This document shows, piece by piece, positions 21,469 to 32,105 of a stretch of 35,913 bases of DNA. Each line of letters starts with the position of its first letter. Position 1 is the first letter of the stretch. Under the pieces are notes generated by a model. That model did no database searches. It was not told the origin of the DNA and saw nothing but the letters and a program-made list of their open reading frames with translations. The translations under genes and the position numbers were made by a program. The stretch comes from Neolecta irregularis DAH-3 (Eukaryota; Ascomycota; Neolectomycetes; Neolectales; Neolectaceae), in contig LXFE01001511.1 of the NCBI GenBank assembly GCA_001929475.1, forward strand, positions 1 to 35,913. Direction: 5' to 3'.

Positions 21469-22170
21469 TAAATGTGGCGCTATTGCTTAGAAAGAGAGGC
21501 AGAATATTATAATACCATTCCATAACTTTATCAGAAAAAGATTGTGTTGGAATAAAATCGGCATTCGGCACTCTGTGCTTCCGTTTGGGAGTTGGGTTAG
21601 ACTTTTAAGCGCTGAGCTCCTATAGTTCTTTGACATGTGTAAGATTGTTAGCACATATGCTTACAAATATGATGCCTGGCAATGATTGTATCCGTAATTT
21701 AAGAGACTCAATTCGATGTCTAGTGTGAGAAAAATGTAATGATTTCAAGAACCTGAAACTTTTAGTAAAAAAGAATAGTTTCTCAATGGATTTACGAAGC
21801 AGTTTGTACAGGGATTAATGGATGTTTGACACACGATATATTCACAGGACATGCATCCTATGTGATAATTAACAGATTACAAATACACATCAGGAAAGTC
21901 TCTTGGAATTCGAACATGACAATCAGAGAAATGTCAACTTATCCATTTCTTATTCAACCCGGAAATGAGCGGTTCTACATTTCCTTTCGGGATTCATAGA
22001 CTTCATGACTCTTTACTCGAGAAGGTGACCAATGTTTAGTTTGAGGACGACAGTATAACCCATTCTTTCATTCTCCAAGCAGAACGAACCCCCCTGATCC
22101 CCAAGACCTGAGACGTATTCCAAAGCCGTATTGTACAAAGCCAAATAGTAGTCATTATTAACTAACAACA
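21469..22170. other. Intergenic, no firm gene
   Basis: A 60-codon minus-strand frame at 22013-22195 looks protein-like but lacks an ATG start. It could be a second exon of the doubtful gene at 22171-22428. Nothing else is recognised. Confidence 0.4.
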
Positions 22171-22428
22171 TCAGAGACCTAGTAAATCGCAGCAAACAAA
22201 CCCGAGCTTTTTAAGAATCCTCCCGTCAATTTGCAATTTCGGTACAGGGGGTTGATCAGCTTTACTTCCAAGCGACAAGCTTCTCAGAGCGCGCGGATGA
22301 TAATATCCCTCTTCCATTTTCCGTTCGCGAATCGCCTCAGGGCAATCCCTGCGATCGTACATGGCTGATAAGCGAAGGGAATAAGTATCAGACATTGACG
22401 AAAGTGAAACAGAGGGCACGGAAATCAT
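22171..22428 (-). CDS. Doubtful small hypothetical protein
   Basis: ATG-started frame of 85 codons with a polar, Ser/Arg-rich start and a basic LKKLG segment. I do not recognise it. Its last codons overlap another open frame (to 22013); joining the two in the better frame needs a 23-nt intron, shorter than any other here. A 36-nt alternative intron also stays open but in a less protein-like frame. It may be a real two-exon gene or chance. Confidence 0.25.
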   Translation of the reverse strand: MISVPSVSLSSMSDTYSLRLSAMYDRRDCPEAIRERKMEEGYYHPRALRSLSLGSKADQPPVPKLQIDGRILKKLGFVCCDLLGL

Positions 22429-24165
22429 GTCCTTTATATTGCCGTTGCAGAACGAAAAGCTATGTTTCAGATATCAGGTGAGCAAAAAGGAAACATCAAA
22501 GGGAACGAATGAACAAAGGGAATACTGCTTTGAGTGCCACAGGGGGAAATCAAGAAAAAAAAGACTTCGTCACTGGAAAGTCTGTGCGCAAATGCATGGA
22601 TCGCTTTGACTGAATGGTGCGAGTTTAGCAATCACACTACCGTGGCTCGTCCGTAAGTAAAATAGTTCGAAAAGTAACATTATTTCAGCCATCTGGCATA
22701 TCAGAGAGAATTATATCTTTCACAAATCGTCAGCAAGGGTTTGTTACGTACAGTATATGAACATTCTTCTCCTTTAATCTAGAGATTGAATCATCTCACG
22801 CCAATCGCCATCTGATGACGACGGCCAGTTTCTTATCTAAAATTACTATTTCGAAATAATGCTTTTCACAGAATTCTAGTAGCACAATGAAAGAGAAAAA
22901 GAACCCTACAGCCTTACTACACAAGGATCAAAATGGTTAATTCCCCATTTTGCTGCATTTTCTTTTCTTTGGCTGTGTTCTTTTTCTTTGGCTGTTTTCT
23001 TCTTTTGCTGAAACATTCCTTCGGCAAACGTTAAACATCCGTCTCAGATGGAAAGACCTTCATCTGAGCTGGAGTTGAATATATGGATAAGAAATAAACA
23101 GGAAAGCCCGAAGCGAGTATCGCATGGAGGTTTGGGTGACCCACTAAGGGCCTGAGTGTCAGCACGCTACTTGGATTTGGTGCTGGGTGAGACTCGGGTT
23201 GGTTACTCTGACTTAGTTACTTAGATAAGAAGTAACTGAGTATATTGAGTATCACGTTGAAGCCTGCCCTGCTAGCCAGGGTAGGCGCTACTTAAATACA
23301 AATCCGCTCATCTGCACAATACCGTCATTTGTCTCTTGCCTCACAATGACGTCCTTGGCAGCTAGTCTGATGACTGCCCGGATGGCCAAGGAGATGACGC
23401 TGGCGACTTCCTCTGATCGCTCCTGCAGTTACCCCCAAAGCTCGGGTGGTAACTGTGGCGGCTTGGTGAGTCGCGTTGATATGGCGATTCGCGTTAGTAT
23501 GGGGATTGGGGACGCTCTAAGTCCCCACACTGAGGATCCACCTTTATGAGTTTCACAATATAGGTAGTAGTAGCTCTATATAGACCATCCACAGAACAAA
23601 CATCTTGCATTTTTAATTATGAAGGACTGCATATGGGTGAATTGAGAAAAGAGAATGATCAAGCAAAGTGATGGCAACGACAAGAGAGAAGCTTGAGGGA
23701 GGAGGGGACCGTCAGTATCACTCCGTCCAAAATGAGAGTGAAATAGACGCGAGAGTCTTTCGTACTCCTGCTACATGAATATCGGAATGAATTTGAAAGT
23801 AGCTATTGCATTTATTTCAGATTCAATAAGCTTTGGAGGGATTGATCATAATATTTAACTACACATACTTACCAGTTATGTAATATCGGCGTAATAATAA
23901 GAGGAGAATTATCTTTATGGAGGAAGTTGGATTTTTAAGGTTCGCATAGGGAATTCAGGGACGTAGCAAAAGTAATTCAGACAATCAGTATAGATATCTC
24001 TGCTATCAGAAAATTATACCTGTGATCCGATCAATATATCACAGTCTGAATTATCGATTGATTCTTCGTAGTCTTTCTTCAGTGTTCTGCAGCCCCTACC
24101 CGGACGCAGTTCCACAATGTCTCATATTGAAGTATATTTACTTCATTCTATCTTTCATCGTAAAT
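22429..24165. other. Long stretch without recognised genes
   Basis: 1.7 kb. An imperfect tandem repeat of a TTCTTTTTCTTTGGCTGTG-like unit lies at about 22958-23000. The frame 23346-23549 (ATG, 67 codons) is Ser/Ala-rich with no family. I found no tRNA, 5S rRNA or mobile element signature. Confidence 0.45.
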
Positions 24166-25614
24166 ATGCTTGTACAATTTCTGTTCTTCCCCCTGGCTGC
24201 GTCGCTCCTGGAGCTGTATGAGCTCAGATACAACGATTTTATCACTAGGGATTCTGAGAACGTAGAACCTCTTGACGTCGTTTACAGTCGGGGACTAGTT
24301 CTGGGTTTAGTTCAACAACATGCGGACTTTGGAGATTCTGTATCCGCAGAAAATTGTGCTTCGGCGTGCGACACTGTCTCATTCTCTTGCGAAGGATTCG
24401 GTTTACTCAAAGGTTCATCTCTCAGAACTATATGTATTTTATATGCGCTGTCAGAAGACTTGGAAGTGGTAGTATCCAAAATCAAATCCAAGAAGGCCTC
24501 ACAGACGTTGGTCGGAAAAGACCCAAGGGATGAAATTTATCTTTATTGGTAAATGAACCATAGAAATTCATCGACTCACAATTGATAGGCGAAGGGCATC
24601 GCGGCTGAATTTTCCTGCAAAACTGAAAGTCTTTACCAAATACATAAGTCCTAACAAAAACGACAATCACTACCGAAAACATATTCGCGAACTAGCTCAA
24701 AGATATGGATGGGTCAACCCTGTATCGATGGCAAAAGTCCCTGCTGTAAGATATTGTTTAGGGAACTCTGCAGTACGTTTTCTGGATGTCATTGTGGAGA
24801 AGGATGTTGCAAAGATATATAGAACGAACAAATGGATACCTGTAATCCAAAACACGGAAAAGGTTCAACCTGTCATGGTAGATGCCCACCTAAATCTTCG
24901 AAAACTCTGGCAAGAATTTCAAGAATTCAGGCATAGTGAGGTTATCCGCTCAGAGAATCTTAATCTCATAATCGTCTTCCTTGCAGTCCTCCTAAACAAT
25001 CCCTACTCGAATCGGATTGGCCTTTGGGAAATTAATCAAGATCCTTGGGAGGCAATGTTTCCATCTGAAGACCCGATATATATGTCATGGATGCAGTCAG
25101 AGCGTAAGGTTCAGCTACTTAAATCGGGCCGTTTTGCTATCCGGGAAATTTCACGACCTTTGGATCGCCCGCCGATTCTTTCCCTTTACCTTTCGCAATC
25201 TCAAAATTTTGTCAGAGATAAGTTTGAAGTAGTCGATGTTTTGAAGAAAACTTTTGAATACGATGACTTAGATGACAACGCTGCTCCTTCGATGCTCCCT
25301 GATCTTGATAAAGCGGAAGACCTTGTGCTCGCATTCTACAATATAGTTCAGGGTACGGAGTTGGAAAGACAGGAGAACTGGGATCCGAATTTAATCCAGA
25401 TTCTCATCGATTACCTTCACACAGTCATGTTGTTGAATTTTGGCGGGAACCAAGAATCTTGGGTTGGGTTTAAACGAATGAATCATGAAACCATGTTTAC
25501 GGACGTTGAATTCGGGTTCTAATCATACCACGATTTGATAACTCTAGTGTTGAAAGTGCTTCAAGTTACATTGATGAATATCCAGCTGTCAGGGATGCTG
25601 AGCCAGTTAGTTGA
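24166..25614 (+). CDS. Hypothetical protein with signal peptide
   Basis: I do not recognise this protein. The first exon 24166-24548 starts at an ATG followed by a hydrophobic leader (MLVQFLFFPLAASLLEL), and a 40-nt intron (24549-24588) joins it to 24589 onward. If there is no further intron the protein ends at 25522 (438 residues). A 32-nt intron at 25516-25547 would give an acidic tail ending at 25614 (458 residues); I cannot decide between them. After the leader come three closely spaced Cys (ENCASACDTVSFSC), a Lys-rich stretch, the motif HIRELAQRYGWVNP, and a long, mostly helical, Trp/Glu-rich region. There is no second membrane segment. It may be secreted or in the secretory pathway. Confidence 0.7.
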
Positions 25615-26327
25615 ATACTCATATACAACGTTTGTTATAATGATTCACTTTAATGATTCATACTAACGTTACGATATCAGGTATGTGACTAAAGAGGTGG
25701 ATGAATGAGTGTCTGTAATTTCTATTACAAAAACATTTCTCTTGGGTCCAGACTACTTTCTTAGCTTCAAAAATCGACTTTCCATTCATATTCCACCTTG
25801 CTTAGACTTGAAACAAGCCTACTCCCATAGGATAATCGGGCCATCCGTTCTCATACAACCCTTTTACGGGTACGAAAGATTAGTAAAGATCGTGAATAAG
25901 GCCGGTGAAGGACATATATTGTGCCCATCTTATATCTTTTGTTATAGTTTGAGAAAAATGTGTGAGATTCAGATTTATGGACAGCAGGCAGATTCTACGA
26001 AAGCTCATTGGATAGTACTCGCGAACAGGATACAGAATAATAATTAATTTCTAGAAGACCTGGATGCATCAGTTACCCACTGAAAACATTGAGGAATAGA
26101 GTGTTACAAAATATGGTTCCGTGTTATTGTAGTATACTTCACCAATATGCAGCTGCAACACCTTGCTCGGTTTAAGGGATTATACTTTCAGAGGTTTGTA
26201 TAACCGGTAAAATTTCACAATCGAACAACAGTTGCATATAATAATATCTCTAGTAAATGATAACTTGTTGCCACGAGTCTAAGTCTTAAGTAGCTTGACT
26301 CGGTTGCTCAGGGCAGTCTGCAAATCT
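25615..26327. other. Intergenic, no firm gene
   Basis: An open frame at 25709-26047 (plus) lacks an early ATG. A strong branch-site word TACTAAC followed by CAG at 25680 suggests a further intron of the preceding gene, but I could not find a convincing exon. No family recognised. Confidence 0.4.
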
Positions 26328-28465
26328 TTATGTTCTTAAAAAACCAGCCTTTACTCCTCCAAAAGGTCTCTGCAACTTATTCTCTCCAGAAAGAACTGAA
26401 AATTGCGCGGTTTGTACTTCAGAACTCGTTTGTTCGGTTACATTCAACCCAAAGTATGTAGCAACTGAGGAATCATACCCGATTTCAAGTTCAACTGATG
26501 TATTAGTCGCTGGACATGAAATAGAAATATTTACAGTAGCCCCTTTGCACTAGTTCTGCCCATTTTAAATGTTCGTTACTGTTGGTATTAATAATCTTTT
26601 GAGTTGCAAAGTTGAGTAAAAGATCTGATGCACCAGGGACGATCGGGGGAGATGAAACGGCTGAGACGAATGAGATGTGGATAAAGTGTTTGGAAGTATA
26701 CCTGTTCCTGCAAATTCAACACCAATAGCACCCTCTCCTGTCGATGAATCATAGTCGCTGTTATTTGACCAAGTGAGTTCTGAGACCCAATTTGCGTGCG
26801 AATCTCCAGATAAGATTATTGTATTGTTGATTTTAGCTGGTGTCAGCTTTGGTTCCGCTTTTATTGTACCATCATATAAAGTTTTTAAAACCCTATCTCG
26901 GTTCGATCGATACCCACTCTAGCAAGGTTAATATGGAGCCATTGCCAAGACAAGTATATACCCATCCATCAAAGTCGAAAGTATAGTTCTGATATCCTAC
27001 CTCGGTAATATTGATTTCCGCGAAAACAATCTGTTGAGCGACGACTTTCCAAGTAGCATTACTCATCATTAAACCATCATAAAACCATTCTTCTTGCCGT
27101 TGGCCCATGAGAGTACGGCTTTGGTCGTCCGCAATTGCCGCAATAAATTCGGTGTTGTCATAAGTATCAGTGATCTCTCGGGCGTAATGTCGGGTATCAA
27201 GAAAGAAAATATCAACGAGATCTCCTATCTGGAGTGTTCTCCAAATGCGCAGTGTGTCAGTTAAAGACACTTGACGGACGGGAAGATATTCGTAGAATGC
27301 GCGGACTGCATTGGCTTTTCTTGATGCATAGCTTACTCCGTACTTTGCATATGCGGTAGCGTTCTCTGGATGGTTAGCTGGAAGAATTAGTCGTTGGACA
27401 GGACATCAACATACCGCTTCCCGCTCTCCAGGAATTGTCGGCGATCTGAAAACGTTAGAATGCCATTGGAGCTGAATATACATCATGATCATCCCATATT
27501 ATGAACCATGGAAACTGTTGATGGGATAACTGAAGGTCGGGATCGGTATGATGTTGAGCTAACCGAGTTCGGTAATCTGATAATGTTGCACATTCTCTAT
27601 TGGGTTCCGGGATTCGACTGATATTCGTTCCATCACCAACTACCGATGAGAAATCAACAGTACTCAACGAGTGATACAGTCCCCATTCTTGTACTCATAT
27701 ATATCTATACTGTTAGACAGAGTGATTGTAGAATCCTACAATCCCCGAGATGTATCACATACTCAACTGAATCTTTTCGAGCGGGATTTCCAAAAGCGTT
27801 GAAGAATCCAGCGGCTGATTATCAGAAGAGATGACAATCTGCTCACGATAGTTGGAACAACTGTAGACTGCGAATTTCAAGTTTTGCGGGACGTGATCAC
27901 CAGTCCTAGGGACTGTTTTAGTTCTAAGAATCAGCACAAATGAATGAAACGGCATGATTACCGGCCAATTGGACTTGTCTGATTCGTATTGCAGACATTG
28001 AATTTGTAGTAGTAAGTAGTGAGGGAACAAAGGTTCCGAGCTTCGACCTATTCACTCAGTTGTGGGATGACTAGAGAGCAGACTTTGACGGTATAGTCAA
28101 CCTCGAATGAAGTTAAAACATGACCGCTGTCTGCTATTCGAGAGGGGTTGTGTTCAGGAAAGATGCTCCATTCCACACAAATTGTTTCGGTTGTTTCTGT
28201 GGCCGGAGTCACTTTTGTCCAAAGAATTACTGCGTCGGGTAGCCTAAAGGATAAGGCTTCAATAAGAGGTAACATATTACGGATCTCCACTAGCTACGCC
28301 GTGTTTGAACTCTACACTCCCCTTGAAACTCACCAGATCTCGCTTGGACAGATGTCGGTACTCGATGCTAAACTGCGGATGCCGCTTAGAAGGGGATAGG
28401 TAGTTCAAGTTGTTTAACCAGGAGGCATAGACGACCGGCAATACCAGAAAAAGCGACGCCTTCAT
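26328..28465 (-). CDS. Secreted PhoD-type phosphatase/phosphodiesterase
   Basis: Metal-dependent alkaline phosphatase D/phospholipase D-like enzyme, probably extracellular or vacuolar, for phosphate scavenging. Exons in reading order: 28465-28281, 28243-28084, 28047-27962, 27923-27847, 27814-27740, 27704-27678, 27639-27482, 27445-27415, 27377-26962, 26918-26702, 26660-26328. The leader is MKASLFLVLPVVYASW. PhoD motifs are FKHGVASGDP, AVILWTK, YYYKFNVC, HLGDYIYEY (about 190-198), IWDDHD (about 251-256), FLDTRHY and LSGDSHANW, so the metal ligands look intact. Introns are 32-43 nt. The last exon carries one extra base near 26535: without a shift it stops at 26503; with it, the expected C-terminal strands continue to 26328. 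This is a late frameshift or a sequencing error. It is divergent from DSS1. Confidence 0.92.
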
Positions 28466-28998
28466 CACCTCAAGGATGAATTTTGTGATATTTAGGGGTT
28501 ACTATATATAATGGCCTTATATGTCTGAGGGCGCCTGCTGATCATTCATCTCGCAGATATTTAAATAGCAGTCGGGATCACGCGTTACCGCAGGTGGAGA
28601 AGACTTGCGAACAAGTAAGCAGGTCTGGAGAAGCACAAGGATGCTGCGATGCACTTTCCGTTTCTCTTCAAAGACCTTCAGACGAGAGAAACGATTGCAG
28701 TTCTCTGTGCGAACAGTCTCAAGTTGTCGAGTTTGCCTATCCAACTTTAGCTTTGCACACTCCGGAAAAATACCGCCATTCCACAAATCAGGCATAGACA
28801 TAGCACGCAGTTTTTCCAGCGATCCGCTTTAATGAAATACGAAAATTCATCCATTCCACAAATCATCATTTTTATTGGTATGTAACAAACCCGACATGTC
28901 CTGCTTGTGTGCAGGCACATTCCGGGATTCTCCGACGCCGAGAATTGGTGGCTGTGGTTATCGCGAAAAGTTTTGATCGATTTTGTGCGCAATAACAA
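28466..28998. promoter_or_regulatory. Divergent promoter region, phosphatase and DSS1
   Basis: 533 bp between two divergent start codons. Short open frames on both strands have no family. No specific regulatory site could be assigned. Confidence 0.5.
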
Positions 28999-31761
28999 AT
29001 GTTCCGACCATCCGCGAAATCTACCTACGCATGTTTGCGCTGTCAAATTCGACAGAGAACTAAAAGTGCGATGCAACCGGCGACCATTGATGGTGTTTCT
29101 TTCCGTAATGCTCTGCGGCAAGCCATATCGCTTGAACCGAAAAACAGTCAGCAAGTATATCAAACAACACCCCAGCCAGACCCGTTTGGTCGGACATTGA
29201 GACAATCAGCACAAGGTATTATTCTCGACAATACGTTTGCTCTTTCTCAACCTTGTAATGGTGACACCGCTAAAGACGCGCCCTTTGCTCTTGGGGCAGG
29301 ATCGACCGAAAATCATTCGGCTCGCAGGCAGGTAGCCTTCCGAGAAAAACTTGCTCAATCGTTAAAAACGACTATTGGGATTTCAGAGGAGTGGTGCTCT
29401 GTGCCATTTCCTGATGTCGGCGAAGTAAGTGAAGAATCCGCTGTCCTAGAGATTAAACCCGGTGACCTGGTTGAAATAAGGAGGGGGTATCTATTTCCCA
29501 CGGCCCTGTGATGATTGACTGCTAGCAATGGAGTGGCAGTATTAGCAATTCGAATCCCTTTTACAAAGGTCACAGACATGAACATCAAGGCATATTTGAC
29601 AACTCGGGCAAAGACAATCTATCAGACGGATTGGGCAGTAAGTTTTCGGATACCTGGGTTTGTCTCCCCAGAAATAGCAGAGAAACTTGGTACAGATGAT
29701 TGTGTTCCTTTGACCAACCCTTATCTCTCTCGCGTCGTTCATCCACTGCGCAAGTTTGATACAGAGTCATGGGAGTTTGCATCTACAAAGATCGGAGCCG
29801 TCGAATCTGTTCATGATCAACTAACTGCAAAGAAAATTACCACCCTCGAGATGGCAGAAACGTTATTCGGAAAAGATCCATCTCCACAAATGATTTATGC
29901 TACACATCTTCTTCTGATGCGGGATCGGAAACGATTTGTTGCTGACCCAACCAAAATGAGACAGAGCATGACATTTGATGTCAGACCTTCTAAACGAGTC
30001 GTCAATATGGAGAAGGTTACAATGTGGATTAGAGAAATGACTTCCGAGGTGACATCGTTCATTGTGAAGGCGAATCGAGTTGTAAAGAATCGAAAATCAG
30101 AGAAATGGTGTGAAGAAGACAAGCTCATAATTGAGTATTTCAAAGCTTATATTCTCGAACGTAAACAACTTCAGACGAGTCTTTTCCAATCTTACGTTCC
30201 TTCAATTCTCCGCAGGATAGATGACTATCAATCCAAATTCCTTGATCGAGGAATGGCATTCCAATTCCTCAAGGATATTGGAATATTTTCCAACTACGAG
30301 AACCATGACCTTCAAGATCCTAAAGTTAATATTTACCCATTCTCTGGAGAGATTGGAAAATTGTTTGATACAATAACTCACCGGGAGACTATTCGAAGAA
30401 GAGTATATATAATCGATGCACCCGATGCGAAAGAACTGGATGATGCAATTTCATATGAGAATGTAGAAGGAAAAGAATGGATACATATCCATATTGCAAA
30501 TCCAACTGCTTACATGCCCCAAAATTCTCCAGTTGCTCTTGACGCTAGAAATCGGGCTTCGACGATATATTTGCCGGAAATCACGGTTCCAATGTTACCA
30601 GAAGAAATTGCAACGGGGATCTTCAGCCTTCAAAAGGGTTCTCCAGTGTTAACTTTCTCCGCTCGGATTAATAATGACGGCGAGGTTATCGATTACAAAA
30701 TATCCCACGGGGTTTTGCAGAATGTAAAGCAAATTACTTATGACCAACTCGATCACCTTCTTGCTGGATTGAAACCTGCAGAGCAGTATGAATGGTTTGT
30801 TGGCTCTAAGAAACCTTCGAAAGTCCACTTTCAGCCCGCTGTTCTTGAGAAGGGTGAAATCGAGACGCTCAAAGCCATTCAGAAATTTGCTCAAAGGATC
30901 CTTGAGCGAAGAATCAGGGATGGATTTGTCTCATTTGACAACCCGGCATACATCGTCAGCGTATCACCGAATCCATTATACCCCACACATCATGATTCTA
31001 CCATCTCGAAATTCTCACAGAATGAACCGGTTGTTAGTCTGAAGGTTGCTCATGAATGCGGACTTTCGCGGCCAGCTGGCATCCTCGTTTCGGAATTAAT
31101 GATCCTTGGAGGTCAGATTGTGGCAAGATATTGCAATCAGTACAATATACCAAACGCTTATCGTACACAGGGTTTGTCTCAAGAACCTGAATTCATGACT
31201 GAATATCACAATGCTCTTCGCAAACGAAACTCAGTGGGATTGGTACCAACTGAATTTGCTCTTCCATTGATGAAATATTTAAAACCAGTAATGTTGAGTC
31301 TCAAGTCGGGTCGTCACGAAATGCTCGCAATCGACTGTTATACGAAAGCGACAAGTCCGCTTCGTCGATTCGGCGATATGGTGGTTCACTATCAGTTGGA
31401 CGCTCATCTCTCTAACCAAATACTACCCTTCACCACGGAACAAATTCAAAAAGAAATGAATCCTTTAGCGTGGCGCGAAAGCGCTGTAAATAATCTTTCG
31501 AGAATGGGCAATAAGCATTGGATATGCCAATTACTAAATCGTCTCTCTGGCTTAAAAGATTTCACGTTTGAGGGAATGATTTATATAAGCAACACCGCGG
31601 ATGTCCCAGTCCCCTGTTTGGCGAAGGAACTGGGAACCAGAGTCGAAGTATCGGGAATTCCGCTGGCGGACAAGCATCTTGGAAGGCGGCTCAAATTTCG
31701 AATTCAGGATGTAGACCTGTTCCAGCACAGTATTCATGGAGAGTTTATTGTGTTCATTTAG
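28999..31761 (+). CDS. DSS1: Mitochondrial 3'-5' exoribonuclease Dss1/Cyt-4
   Basis: RNase II (RNB) family subunit of the mitochondrial degradosome, which with the Suv3 helicase degrades and trims mitochondrial RNA. Exons 28999-29486 and 29526-31761 join across a 39-nt intron, giving 907 residues. The N-terminus (MFRPSAKSTYACLRCQIRQR) is a basic mitochondrial presequence. A long N-terminal region follows, with PGDLVEIRRGNGVAVLAI across the intron. The RNB catalytic block has DAPDAKELDDA (about 460-470) with the acidic metal ligands, then NPTAYM, LPEEIATGIFSL and, near 770, TKATSPLRRFGDMVVH. A terminal S1-like strand region ends the protein. The open frame extends upstream of the second exon only through the intron, so the first ATG at 28999 is the natural start. 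Confidence 0.95.
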
Positions 31762-32105
31762 AGGTGTATTGAGTTTATCAATTTGGGATAACCAGCATCC
31801 CGGGCTTGGATATAGATCGTAATGTACAGTGGTGTAGTGGCTGGAATATTTATATACTATATAGCGCTCATTCACTCGGAAATTCTGTTTCCCCCTTGCT
31901 TTGCTGTCACAAGCACAGATATACAGGTATTCATTGCAGTATCTGCGAGACAGGTGCGGAAATTACGGAGGAGCGGACAGAAAAAGTCGAGTCGCACATA
32001 CTCAAGCGGGCACCTGCCTATTCCGTAAAGTATCACCGACTCATCGTTCGTCTATAAAATACCAACTTTGGCTTCCATTGCCATTTATCCAGCCGGTAAT
32101 CATAG
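31762..32105. other. Intergenic upstream of HMG-CoA reductase
   Basis: 344 bp containing the DSS1 3' end and the HMG-CoA reductase promoter. Short open frames only. No clear sterol-regulatory site is seen. Confidence 0.5.

Noticed and set aside
22013-22428. A two-exon gene joined by a 23-nt intron.
   Set aside because: The intron would be clearly shorter than all others, and a different frame is also open with a 36-nt intron. The evidence is not enough to choose.
23120-23180. 5S rRNA-like words around GGTTTGGGTGACC.
   Set aside because: The rest of the 5S consensus and its internal promoter boxes are not present.
26503-26560. A GC-AG intron (GCTACT...CCAG) to explain the PhoD frame change.
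   Set aside because: It would remove the RGY-strand region that the family keeps, and the removed bases translate to a good match (NISISCPAT) after a one-base shift.
28747-29205. A 152-codon minus-strand open frame.
   Set aside because: It overlaps the DSS1 start and presequence exon on the other strand, and has no family similarity.
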